Source: an uncultured Eubacteriales bacterium (GTDB lineage Bacteria; Bacillota; Clostridia; Christensenellales; Aristaeellaceae). From it: a DNA stretch of 39,915 nt. Under the pieces are notes generated by a model that worked only from the letters and a program-made list of their open reading frames with translations, was not told where the DNA came from and did not search any database. Where the stretch lies: the NCBI GenBank assembly GCA_944349545.1, contig CALVNG010000015.1, forward strand, positions 1 to 39,915, given 5' to 3'. The translations under genes were made by a program, and so were the position numbers. Shown here piece after piece: positions 1 to 7,181 of this stretch (position 1 is its first letter; each line of letters opens with the position of its first letter).

Positions 1-1
1 G

Positions 2-64
2 CCGCAGCAGGTGCAGGACGATCCCGCGGTGATCGCGGCCTATTTGGGGGTGGATGAGGAATGA
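2..64 (+). CDS. livG: 3' end of LivG, branched-chain amino acid ABC transporter ATPase (partial)
   Basis: The frame that opens the window encodes 20 residues ending AAYLGVDEE and stops at TGA 62-64. The tail (VIAAYLG followed by acidic residues) is typical of the C-terminus of LivG, the larger ATPase of the Liv transporter. The stop overlaps the start of the next gene (ATGA, 61-64), the tight coupling usual for livG-livF. Only the last residues are visible, so the name rests mainly on the neighbour. Confidence 0.75.
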   Translation, partial: PQQVQDDPAVIAAYLGVDEE

Positions 65-792
65 GCCTGCTGGAAGTGAAGGACCTGGTGGTCAGCTACG
101 GCGGCATCGAGGCGCTCAAGGGCATTTCCTTCAGCGTAGACGAGGGCCAGATCGTCACGCTGATCGGCGCAAACGGGGCCGGGAAATCCACCACGCTCCG
201 CGCCATCACCGGTATCGTGCCGGCCAAGAGCGGCACCATCACCTACAACGGCGAGGACATCACCGGTATGGATACGCAGAAGGTGGTGGAGCGCGGCATC
301 GCGCTGGTGCCGGAGGGGCGGCGCGTGTTCGCCAACCTTACGGTGCTCGAGAATCTCAAAATCGGCGCTTATCTGCGCAAGGATACCGTTCAGATTCAAA
401 AGGACATCGAATACATCTACAAGCTCTTTCCGCGCCTTCAGGAGCGCAGCTGGCAGCTGGCGGGCACGCTTTCAGGCGGCGAGCAGCAGATGCTGGCCGT
501 GGGACGCGCCATGATGACCCGTCCCCGGCTGATCATGATGGATGAGCCTTCGCTGGGCCTGGCGCCGCTGGTGGTGAGGGATATCTTCGGCATCATCAGC
601 CGCCTGAGCGCGGACGGCATCACCATTCTGCTGATCGAGCAAAACGCCAATGCTGCGCTGCACGCGGCGCACTATGGGTATGTGCTTGAAACCGGCATGA
701 TGACGCTCTCCGGAACCGGCGAGGAGCTGCTCAGCAGCAAGAGCATCCAGGAAGCCTATCTGGGCAAGGGCAAAAAGACAAAGCACACATGA
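61..792 (+). CDS. livF: LivF, branched-chain amino acid ABC transporter ATP-binding protein
   Basis: A 243-residue cytoplasmic ATPase that would pair with LivG to drive import of leucine, isoleucine, valine or related amino acids. The Walker A motif GANGAGKST is at residues 36-44. The ABC signature is LSGGEQQML and the Walker B segment is LIMMDEPSLGLAPL, the characteristic LivF wording. Length is normal for the family (about 235 residues). Its start overlaps the livG stop by four bases, so it is translationally coupled. It is the last gene of its operon, followed at once by a strong terminator. The exact substrate cannot be read from the ATPase; urea or amide transporters use close relatives, but the LivF assignment is favoured. 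Confidence 0.9.
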   Translation: MSLLEVKDLVVSYGGIEALKGISFSVDEGQIVTLIGANGAGKSTTLRAITGIVPAKSGTITYNGEDITGMDTQKVVERGIALVPEGRRVFANLTVLENLKIGAYLRKDTVQIQKDIEYIYKLFPRLQERSWQLAGTLSGGEQQMLAVGRAMMTRPRLIMMDEPSLGLAPLVVRDIFGIISRLSADGITILLIEQNANAALHAAHYGYVLETGMMTLSGTGEELLSSKSIQEAYLGKGKKTKHT

Positions 793-794
793 GG

Positions 795-838
795 AAAGCG
801 CCCTCCGCGCGGCACAGGTCGCACGGAGGGCGCTTTTG
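795..838 (+). terminator. Rho-independent terminator after livF
   Basis: A 13-bp perfect stem (AAAGCGCCCTCCG at 795-807 with its complement at 824-836) is followed by TTTT. It closes the liv operon. The opposite strand also ends in a short T-rich run, so it may serve the convergent membrane gene as well. Confidence 0.9.
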
Positions 839-844
839 TCGTTT

Positions 845-1414
845 TCAGGCTTCAGCCTTCGCGCTTCGCCTGCGCGCGAGACCTGTCAAAAGCAACAGGT
901 AAACGCCCGTCACCGCCGCCGCGGCCAGGACGCCCGGAAGCAAGCGAGGACCGCCGGTTAGAACAGGCGCTGCCATTGCCAGAAGAACCGCAGCCAGCAG
1001 CGCCGTCAAGGCCGCGCGAAGCGCTCCGGCGGCGCAGTATTGCCGCACCGACCACAGCAGAAAACCGTAAAAGCATATGGACGGCGCGGCCTGAACAGCG
1101 TCCCGCGGCAGGCGCATAAGGCCACCCGGAGCGTGCGGTGCGCCCAGCCATTCCAGCGCCGTGCCCAGCAGAAGCGCTGCGGCCAGGTTAACGACCACGG
1201 GCAGCCGTGCGTCGTCCCTGGTCAGCAGCAGCGCCGTGCCCACCGTGACCAGCGCCATGGGAAGCGGTTCCGCCAGCCGATCACACAGCGCCCGCAGCCA
1301 TCCCCAAGAATCATGGAGAAAACGTGCCGCAAATAGGGCGTGCACGTCCACGGTCATCAGCAGCAAGGCCACGGCGGCCGCAAGTATCAGCACATGCCGC
1401 CTTGTCATGCGCAT
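845..1414 (-). CDS. Hypothetical multi-pass membrane protein
   Basis: I do not recognise the family. The 189-residue product begins MRMTRRHVLI and has about five hydrophobic segments: one at the N-terminus, two in the middle (near PLPMALVTVGTALLL and VVNLAAALLLGTALEWL), and two near the C-terminus. It ends in a basic tail (LARRRSAKAEA), consistent with a positive-inside topology. A TTG 18 bases upstream would give a longer form. ATG 1414 is preferred because GGAAAGG lies five bases before it. The gene has its own extended -10 promoter and converges on livF. No function is inferred. Confidence 0.65.
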   Translation of the reverse strand: MRMTRRHVLILAAAVALLLMTVDVHALFAARFLHDSWGWLRALCDRLAEPLPMALVTVGTALLLTRDDARLPVVVNLAAALLLGTALEWLGAPHAPGGLMRLPRDAVQAAPSICFYGFLLWSVRQYCAAGALRAALTALLAAVLLAMAAPVLTGGPRLLPGVLAAAAVTGVYLLLLTGLARRRSAKAEA

Positions 1415-1459
1415 CGCACCCTTTCCAGACAAGAATCATCCGGCGTTTTTCTGCCTACA

Positions 1460-1488
1460 ATGATACCATATTTCGGCCACTTTGAACA
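1460..1488 (-). promoter_or_regulatory. Sigma-A promoter for the membrane protein gene
   Basis: On the minus strand TGTTCA (1488-1483) and TATCAT (1465-1460) are separated by 17 bp, with an extended -10 TG. It points at the gene that starts at 1414. Confidence 0.5.
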
Positions 1489-1549
1489 GGCAGGAAAAAG
1501 ATTGGGGATGTAGAATGTTCTATCACAAATCGCCAAGGGAGGAAAACCC

Positions 1550-2593
1550 ATGTACAGGACGGGCGTATATTTCGGCCGATTTCTTCCGCCGCACCGTGGC
1601 CATCTGTACCAGATGATTGAGGCGTCCACCCGCTGCGAAAAGCTGCTGGTGGTCATATCCGACAATGCCGATCAGACCCGCGAGATCTGCCGCCGCGACG
1701 GCATTCCCGAAATCTCCTATCGTCTGCGCAAGCAGTGGATTTCCCAGCAGATTCAGGACATCACGCACATCGGCGTACGCGTGCTGGACGAGACGGACAT
1801 TCCTGTCTATCCGCAGGGCTGGGAGCTGTGGAGCCAGCGCATGCGCGAGGTGGTGGGGGAACCCATAGACGCGTTTTTCGTGGGCGACATGGAATACGGC
1901 GAAACGCTGGCGCGGTATTTTCCCGAATCGGAGATTGTGCTGTTTGATCCTGCGCGCACGCGCTATCCCATCTCCGCCACGGACATCCGGGGCGATATTC
2001 TGGGCAACTGGCATTATATTCTGGGCGCGGCGCGTCCGTTCTTTGCCAAAAAGGTGCTCATCGCGGGCACGGAGAGCTGCGGCAAAACCACGCTGACCAA
2101 ATGCCTGGCCAAGCTGTACAACACCTCCTGGTCCGAGGAAGTGGGCCGCTACTATGCCCGCGACTTTCTGGGCAACGATGAAACCATTTACACCGACGTG
2201 GATTTCAGCCGCATCGCTCATATCCAGTACGAGCAGGATTATCAGGCGCTCCGCACGGCCAACAAGGTCTGTTTCTTTGACACCGACGCCACCTACACCG
2301 ACTATTTCAGCGAACTCTATATGGGCCATCGCAACGAGCTGGTGGAAAAATACATTGACCCCAACCGCTATGACCTGCTGATCTACCTCACGCCCGATGT
2401 ACGCTGGGTGCCCGACGGCCAGCGTCTCAACGGCGATGAGGACCGTCGCAGAATGCTCAACGACCGCCTGTGGGACATGTATGTGGAGCATGGCTTCAAA
2501 GACAAGATGGTGGTGGTGAGCGGAGACTATTCGCAGCGGCTGGCGCATGCCATCCGGCTGGTGGACGGACTGTTGGGAGGCTCGCGTCCATAA
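1550..2593 (+). CDS. nadR: NadR-type bifunctional NMN adenylyltransferase / nicotinamide riboside kinase
   Basis: A 347-residue protein with two fused domains for NAD salvage. The N-terminal nucleotidyltransferase has the GxFxPxHxGH motif as GRFLPPHRGH (residues 9-18) and ISATDIR (141-147), and would make NAD from NMN and ATP. The C-terminal P-loop kinase has GTESCGKTT (173-181) and would phosphorylate nicotinamide riboside to NMN. The DNA-binding HTH found in enterobacterial NadR is absent, so this is the enzyme-only form, which has no repressor domain. AGGGAGG lies just upstream of ATG 1550. A short inverted repeat (TAGAA, TTCTA at 1511-1522) lies upstream and might be an operator, though that is weak. 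The gene stands alone between the membrane gene and the 6S RNA locus. Confidence 0.85.
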   Translation: MYRTGVYFGRFLPPHRGHLYQMIEASTRCEKLLVVISDNADQTREICRRDGIPEISYRLRKQWISQQIQDITHIGVRVLDETDIPVYPQGWELWSQRMREVVGEPIDAFFVGDMEYGETLARYFPESEIVLFDPARTRYPISATDIRGDILGNWHYILGAARPFFAKKVLIAGTESCGKTTLTKCLAKLYNTSWSEEVGRYYARDFLGNDETIYTDVDFSRIAHIQYEQDYQALRTANKVCFFDTDATYTDYFSELYMGHRNELVEKYIDPNRYDLLIYLTPDVRWVPDGQRLNGDEDRRRMLNDRLWDMYVEHGFKDKMVVVSGDYSQRLAHAIRLVDGLLGGSRP

Positions 2594-2630
2594 GGAAGGA
2601 CATTCCGGGTAAATTCCGTGCCGGGCGCTA

Positions 2631-2659
2631 TTGACATTGCGGCAGGCAGTTACTATAAT
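2631..2659 (+). promoter_or_regulatory. Consensus sigma-A promoter of the 6S RNA gene
   Basis: A perfect TTGACA (2631-2636) and a perfect TATAAT (2654-2659) are separated by exactly 17 bp. This is the strongest promoter match seen in the window. The predicted start, 6-7 bases downstream, coincides with the first paired base of the 6S closing stem. Confidence 0.9.
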
Positions 2660-2664
2660 GGTTT

Positions 2665-2856
2665 CAGAGCCTCCTGAAGTGTGCGCCAGGGCCCTGTTTT
2701 TACCCACATTTCATAAAACGGAGCTCGGGTTCGGCGTCGGATGTCATGCCCCCGTTCTTATGGACGCCAGGGGACGGCAGAAGCCGTCGACAGAGCACCG
2801 GCCTGCTTAACATAGCGGGTGAAAAAACGGGTACAGCGGCACTTTGGGTTCTCGAA
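2665..2856 (+). ncRNA. ssrS: 6S RNA, regulator of RNA polymerase holoenzyme
   Basis: A transcript of about 190 nt between a perfect promoter and a strong terminator, with no ORF. The 5' segment (AGAGCCT at 2666-2672, then GAAGTGTGCGCC) pairs with the 3' segment (AGCGGCACTTT, then GGGTTCT ending near 2852). This gives the long closing stem with internal bulges typical of 6S RNA. The layout resembles E. coli 6S, where GAGATGTTCGC pairs with GGCGGCATCTC, and both have GGGTACAGC or GGGTTACAGC near the 3' side. 6S RNA mimics an open promoter and sequesters the housekeeping sigma holoenzyme. SRP RNA, tmRNA and RNase P were considered and lack their signature motifs here. Exact ends are estimates. 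Confidence 0.82.
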
Positions 2857-2857
2857 T

Positions 2858-2889
2858 GAGCTTTCTGCCATAGGGAGAAGGCTCTTTTT
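2858..2889 (+). terminator. Terminator of the 6S RNA gene
   Basis: GAGCTTTCTGCC (2858-2869) pairs with GGGAGAAGGCTC (2873-2884) around a three-base loop, with one mismatch, followed by TTTTT. Confidence 0.85.
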
Positions 2890-2940
2890 CTTGCCGTCGC
2901 CGCAAGGCGCGCCTGGCTCTATGCAAGCGGCGTGGCGCAT

Positions 2941-2973
2941 GCTATAATGTTCCATATGACCGGGCGAAGGAGG
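2941..2973 (+). promoter_or_regulatory. Extended -10 promoter and ribosome site of the hutP-like gene
   Basis: TGCTATAAT (TATAAT at 2943-2948) is a perfect extended -10 without a good -35. AAGGAGG at 2967-2973 lies 11 bases before the ATG at 2985. Confidence 0.6.
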
Positions 2974-2984
2974 CGCAAGCCGTT

Positions 2985-3410
2985 ATGGATTATTATCAAA
3001 TTACCGCGGGGAGTCGCGACGTGGCAAGGGCCGCAATCGAACTGTGCATGACGCAAAGCCGCGAGGAGGAACAGCGCTGCCGTCAGATGCTGCGCCAGCA
3101 GGGGATTAACGCCGCCGCTGCTGATTTTGGCGGCGATTTTCTCACGGGTATTGTGCGCATTGTGGAACGGGCGGTGGTGGCCGCCAAGCGCGAGCAGGTG
3201 ATCGGCGAGTCCCACCTGGAGGAGGGCGGCGTGGCCGGAGCCGCGCGCGAGGCGCTCAATCAGGTCACGCCCAAGGCGCTTGGTATGAGCGTGGGCGGAA
3301 AAATCGGGGTTGCGCGCTCCGGCGAACACGTAGCGGTGGCCGTATTCTTCAATATCGGCCTGGGGCATCTGGATGAGGTGTGCATCGGCCTGGGTCACCG
3401 CGCCATTTGA
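2985..3410 (+). CDS. HutP-like protein
   Basis: A 141-residue soluble protein. The C-terminal half (residues about 70-141, including VIGESHLEEGGVAGAA, ALGMSVGGKIGVARSG and FFNIGLGHLDEVCIGLGHRAI) resembles HutP, the histidine-dependent RNA-binding antiterminator of Bacillus. The matching HutP features are a conserved His-Glu region, G-rich beta strands, and a C-terminal GLxHE..GxGxxxI pattern. Clostridial HutP-like proteins commonly stand before cmk-plsC-ispH-rpsA, as here, and are not tied to histidine catabolism. The target is therefore unknown; an RNA-binding role in this operon is inference. It is followed 27 bp later by the Cmk-PlsC gene, probably in the same transcript. Confidence 0.7.
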   Translation: MDYYQITAGSRDVARAAIELCMTQSREEEQRCRQMLRQQGINAAAADFGGDFLTGIVRIVERAVVAAKREQVIGESHLEEGGVAGAAREALNQVTPKALGMSVGGKIGVARSGEHVAVAVFFNIGLGHLDEVCIGLGHRAI

Positions 3411-3437
3411 CCGACGCGATAGGAGGGGGATGAAAAC

Positions 3438-4745
3438 ATGGTTCTGACCATTGCGATGGACGGCCCCGTGGGTGCGGGCAAAAGCAGCGTGGCCGACGAG
3501 GTCGCCCGGCGTCTGGGCATACTTCACCTGGACACGGGGGCGATGTACCGCGCCTTCGCCTGGATGGCGCTGAAGGAGGGTGTGGATACGAGTGATGCGC
3601 AGGCGCTGGCGGCTCTTGCCGCGAGCGTGATGCCGGAGGTGCGCTTTGAAAACGGGGCGCAGCGCACGCTGATCGGCGGCAAGGATGTCACGGATTTCAT
3701 CCGCACGCCGGAGATCAGCACGGCGGCAAGCGTGGTTTCCACGGTGCCGCAGGTGCGCAGGGCTATGGTCGCCCGTCAGCAGGAGCTGGCGCGGCATCAG
3801 AGCATGCTGCTGGACGGCCGGGACATCGGAACCCGCGTGCTTCCGAACGCCACGCTCAAAATTTTCCTGACCGCATCGGCCGAGGTAAGGGCGCGACGCC
3901 GCTTCGATGAGCTTCAAAGCAAGGGCGATCCCTCCACCTATGAGCAGGTGCTCGCGGAGGTACGCAGCCGCGACGAGCGCGACACCACCCGTGAAGCCGA
4001 CCCCCTTCGGCCCGCGGAAGACGCGCAGGTGCTCGACAGCTCGGAGATGACGCGCGAGCAGGTGGTGGAGGATGTGCTGCGCCGAGTGGCAATCCGGCAG
4101 GGGCATGCCCTGCGCCCGGAAGAACCGCTCACCCCCATGTACAGGGCGGCGCGCGTGGCGGCGGCCGTGCTGCTGACCTGCCTTTCGCCCGCCACCTATC
4201 ACCATCTGGAACGGGCCCAGCTGGATGCGCCCTACATCCTTATCGCCAATCACAATTCGCTGATGGACCCCCTGCTGGTGGCCTGGAAGTGCTATCGGTA
4301 CCAGATCCGTTTCCTGGGGAAAAAGGAGCTGGTGAAAAACCCGCTTCTGCGCTGGCTGTTTGAAAAGCTGCTGATGATCGCGGTGGACAGGCACAACATG
4401 GACATGACGGCGATGCGCGCCTGTCTGAAAACGCTGCGCGAGGGCCATTCCCTCGGCGTGTTCCCGGAGGGCACGCGTCACAAGGAGGGCGTGATGGAAC
4501 ACATGGAAAGCGGAATCGCCATGATCGCCCTGCGTAGCGGCGCCAGAATCCTGCCGGCTTACATCGCTGGGAAGCCCGGACTGTTCCGCCGCACGCATGT
4601 CTATTATGGACAGCCATTCAGCGTCAGGGATATCGCTGCCCGAGGCGTCAACCGCGAGGCCTGTCAGGAAGTCATGGAGCGGATTCAGCAGGCTTATCTG
4701 GCGCTTGAGCGGGATCATGCCGACGCGCAAAAGCAGGCAAACTGA
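3438..4745 (+). CDS. cmk: Fusion of cytidylate kinase and 1-acylglycerol-3-phosphate acyltransferase (Cmk-PlsC)
   Basis: A 435-residue protein with two complete domains. Residues 1 to about 222 are (d)CMP kinase: P-loop GPVGAGKSS near the N-terminus, LDTGAMYR, DGRDIGTRVLP and the RxxRD segment SRDERDTTRE. Residues about 230-435 are a PlsC-type acyltransferase: the catalytic NHxxxxD box with His272 and Asp277, and FPEGTR at 342-347. The first domain phosphorylates CMP and dCMP. The second adds the second acyl chain to lysophosphatidic acid, making phosphatidic acid at the membrane. In most clostridia these are two adjacent genes; here they are one ORF with no stop between them. AGGAGGGGG precedes ATG 3438. 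Confidence 0.88.
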   Translation: MVLTIAMDGPVGAGKSSVADEVARRLGILHLDTGAMYRAFAWMALKEGVDTSDAQALAALAASVMPEVRFENGAQRTLIGGKDVTDFIRTPEISTAASVVSTVPQVRRAMVARQQELARHQSMLLDGRDIGTRVLPNATLKIFLTASAEVRARRRFDELQSKGDPSTYEQVLAEVRSRDERDTTREADPLRPAEDAQVLDSSEMTREQVVEDVLRRVAIRQGHALRPEEPLTPMYRAARVAAAVLLTCLSPATYHHLERAQLDAPYILIANHNSLMDPLLVAWKCYRYQIRFLGKKELVKNPLLRWLFEKLLMIAVDRHNMDMTAMRACLKTLREGHSLGVFPEGTRHKEGVMEHMESGIAMIALRSGARILPAYIAGKPGLFRRTHVYYGQPFSVRDIAARGVNREACQEVMERIQQAYLALERDHADAQKQAN

Positions 4746-4976
4746 TTTTTACATATATTACATTTCAAGGAATGGATGCAAGCGCGGTTATCCATATGAG
4801 CGCAGAACGTGCGAATGGTCTGAGGCCTAAGCTCACAGCCCGTTGCCTCCCACGGGTCGCCCTGCCTGTACGCGGAGGTTACGAAAGAATTGTCAATTAT
4901 TAATTCTTTATAAAAAGAAGGATAATGCACGCTGGACGGCGAATAGGCATCATGATATGCTTAGGAGGACGGTTTT
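4746..4976 (+). other. Intergenic leader before ispH-rpsA, possibly structured
   Basis: No gene is seen in this 231-bp stretch. It contains several short stems: CCCGT with ACGGG around 4842-4859, and GCGC with GCGC near 4780-4803. A perfect AT-rich inverted repeat AAAGAATT (4884-4891) and AATTCTTT (4902-4909) also lies here. AGGAGG lies just before the ATG at 4977. There is no clear consensus promoter. It could be an untranslated leader that controls the IspH-S1 gene, but I do not recognise a known riboswitch class in it. Confidence 0.35.
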
Positions 4977-7010
4977 ATGCCGGTTTCGGTGGCTCGACAC
5001 GCGGGCTTCTGCATGGGGGTCAAGCGTGCGGTGGATGGAGCGGTCAAAGCCGCGCAGGAGGGAAAGTCCATCGTTTCCTTCGGCGAGTTGGCCCATAATC
5101 CCGAGGTGATCCGCCGCCTCAACGCTATCGGCATATCGGTCATCCATGAGGTGGAGCAGGCACGCGGCAAGGTGGCGCTCATCCGAAGCCATGGCGTGGC
5201 GCCGGATGTCACGGAAGCTCTTCGCCGCACCGCAGACGAGGTGATCGACCTCACATGTCCCTTTGTTGCCCGGCTCCATGACGTGGTCGCACGGTACAGC
5301 TCCGGGGGCTTGCCGGTGATTCTGGTTGGGCAGAGCGATCATCCCGAAGTTATCGGCACCATCGGATATGTCCGCGGAAAGGTCTACACCGTTCATGACC
5401 GCGAAGAGGCTGCCGAGCTGCCGGAAATGGAGAGCGCGCTGGCTGTCTCGCAGACCACCTTTCCCCATGAGCGCTGGGAGGAAATCCTGCCCGTTTTGCA
5501 CAGCCGGGTGAAGAACCTTACCGTTCAGGACACCATCTGCACCGCCACGGCCCTCCGGCAGAACGAGGCGCGCGAGCTGGCCGAAAAGGTGGACGCCATG
5601 CTGGTGGTGGGCGGCCTGGGCAGCGCCAACACCCGCAAGCTGTACGAAACGTGCAAGCGCATTTGCGGGCGCACCCTTTTGGTAGAGCGTGCGGCGGATA
5701 TACCGCCGGGCTTTGCGAATATCCATTCGGAATCCATTGGAATTACCGCCGGCGCGAGCACGCCGGATTGGTCACTTAAGGAGGTTGTCACACGCATGAC
5801 TGACAAGGAACAATTGGACCGGCAGGTTTCCACCGAGGAGGCGGAAAAGGACAGCTTTATGGCTGATGTGGAAGCGACTCTGGTCAAGATCAGGCCCGGG
5901 CAGACCGTGAAGGGAACCGTGGTGCAGATCACCGACGACGAAGTCTGTGTCAACATCGGTTTCAAGAGCGACGGGCTGATCAAGCGCGAGGACCTGGTGA
6001 CGGAGGATGTCAAACTGGGCGACGAAATCGAAGTGGAGGTCGTCAAGGTCAACGACGGCGAAGGCAACGTCTTGCTGTCGCAGCGCAACATCTTGAACCG
6101 TAAGGCCTTCGCGGAGCTTGTCCAAAAGCACGAGAACAACGAGTATGTCGAGGGCGTGGGCAAGGAGGTCGTCAAGGGCGGCCTGATCTGCACGGTCAAC
6201 GGCATTCGCGCGTTCGTGCCTGCGTCGCAGCTCTCCAACCGCTACGTTGAGAAGATCGGCGACTTCGTGGGCCAGACCCTCAAGCTCAAGATCATCGAGA
6301 TGGATGAGCAGAAGCGCCGCATCGTGGCCAGCCGCCGCGCGGTGGTGCGTGAGGAAGCCGCCGCAAAGAAGGCCGAGGCCTGGGCCCGTCTCCAGGAGGG
6401 CGAGGTCGTGCACGGCATCGTGCGCCGTCTGACCGACTTCGGCGCTTTCGTGGACCTGGGCGGCGTAGACGGCCTGATTCATGTGACCGATCTGAGCTGG
6501 GCGCATGTCAAGCATCCTTCCGAGATCGTCTCCCCCGACCAGGAAGTGGACGTGAAGATCCTCAGCCTCGATCCGGAGCGCGAGCGCATCCAGCTTGGCC
6601 TCAAGCAGCTTCAGCCCAAGCCCTGGGATATGGCTCCCGAAAAGTATCCCGCCGGGGCTGTGGTTACGGGCAAGGTGGTCCGCATCACTACGTTCGGCGC
6701 CTTTGTGGAGCTTGAGCCCGGCATCGACGGCCTGGTGCACATCAGCCAGTGCGCAGCGACCCGCATCAACAAGGTGGAGGATGCGGTCAATGTGGGTGAT
6801 GTGGTCAATGTCAAGGTGCTCAACATCGATCCTGAAGCCAAGCGCATCAGCCTGAGCATCCGCGCATTGCTGGAGCCCGAACCCGCTCCCGTGGAGGAAG
6901 CGCCCCAGCCTGTTTACGAGGATGACGGCGCGGAGGCCGTGCCGGTGGACATTGAGGCTGTTGGCGCGGCTCTGGAAGCCGAGGCTGCTCAGAACGAGAC
7001 CAACGAGTAA
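4977..7010 (+). CDS. ispH: Fusion of IspH (HMBPP reductase) and ribosomal protein S1
   Basis: A 677-residue fusion. Residues 1 to about 275 are IspH, the iron-sulfur enzyme for the last step of the MEP isoprenoid pathway. The three cluster cysteines are at 12 (GFCMGVKRA), 94 (DLTCPFV) and 188 (DTICTAT), with SHG, TTF and ITAGASTP motifs. Residues about 290-630 hold four S1 RNA-binding repeats (near 300-370, 385-455, 470-545 and 555-630), ending in an acidic Ala/Glu-rich tail. IspH-S1 fusions are known in Clostridia. AAGGAGG at 5778-5784, followed after 11 bases by in-frame ATG 5796 at the domain junction, could also give free S1 of about 404 residues. A strong terminator follows. Confidence 0.93.
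   Translation: MPVSVARHAGFCMGVKRAVDGAVKAAQEGKSIVSFGELAHNPEVIRRLNAIGISVIHEVEQARGKVALIRSHGVAPDVTEALRRTADEVIDLTCPFVARLHDVVARYSSGGLPVILVGQSDHPEVIGTIGYVRGKVYTVHDREEAAELPEMESALAVSQTTFPHERWEEILPVLHSRVKNLTVQDTICTATALRQNEARELAEKVDAMLVVGGLGSANTRKLYETCKRICGRTLLVERAADIPPGFANIHSESIGITAGASTPDWSLKEVVTRMTDKEQLDRQVSTEEAEKDSFMADVEATLVKIRPGQTVKGTVVQITDDEVCVNIGFKSDGLIKREDLVTEDVKLGDEIEVEVVKVNDGEGNVLLSQRNILNRKAFAELVQKHENNEYVEGVGKEVVKGGLICTVNGIRAFVPASQLSNRYVEKIGDFVGQTLKLKIIEMDEQKRRIVASRRAVVREEAAAKKAEAWARLQEGEVVHGIVRRLTDFGAFVDLGGVDGLIHVTDLSWAHVKHPSEIVSPDQEVDVKILSLDPERERIQLGLKQLQPKPWDMAPEKYPAGAVVTGKVVRITTFGAFVELEPGIDGLVHISQCAATRINKVEDAVNVGDVVNVKVLNIDPEAKRISLSIRALLEPEPAPVEEAPQPVYEDDGAEAVPVDIEAVGAALEAEAAQNETNE
5778..5798 (+). 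promoter_or_regulatory. rpsA: Possible internal ribosome binding site and start for free S1
   Basis: Inside the fusion gene, a perfect AAGGAGG (5778-5784) stands 11 bases before in-frame ATG 5796 (codon 274). This is exactly where IspH ends and the S1 part begins ([10 protein letters not shown]). Part of the match is forced by the LKEVV coding sequence, so chance is possible. Confidence 0.45.
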
Positions 7011-7021
7011 ATGGGTATTTC

Positions 7022-7052
7022 CCCCGCACGCCGCGGCGTGCGGGGTTTTTTT
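7022..7052 (+). terminator. Terminator after ispH-rpsA
   Basis: A perfect 24-bp palindrome (7022-7045, arms beginning CCCCGCACG) is followed by seven T. Confidence 0.95.
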
Positions 7053-7084
7053 GTGCGCAATCGCCGCCCTTTTTAGGAAAAAGA

Positions 7085-7113
7085 TTGCAAATCCTTACAG
7101 TCTGTGATATAAT
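7085..7113 (+). promoter_or_regulatory. Sigma-A promoter for the methyltransferase gene
   Basis: TTGCAA (7085-7090) and TATAAT (7108-7113) are separated by 17 bp, about 70 bases before the GTG start. Confidence 0.75.
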
Positions 7114-7181
7114 ACCGACAACCGATGGTCAATCAGGTCTTTCTAAGCTGTCCAAATCCGCCTGCGTGAAAAGAGGTTCAT

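Noticed and set aside
2758-2955. Short minus-strand open frame across the 6S RNA locus
   Set aside because: No ribosome site, and it overlaps a well-supported structured RNA with its own promoter and terminator.
2919-4730. 603-codon open frame on the minus strand opposite hutP-like and cmk-plsC
   Set aside because: It is a His/Arg-rich shadow of the real genes, a GC-rich codon effect; the plus-strand genes have full catalytic motifs.
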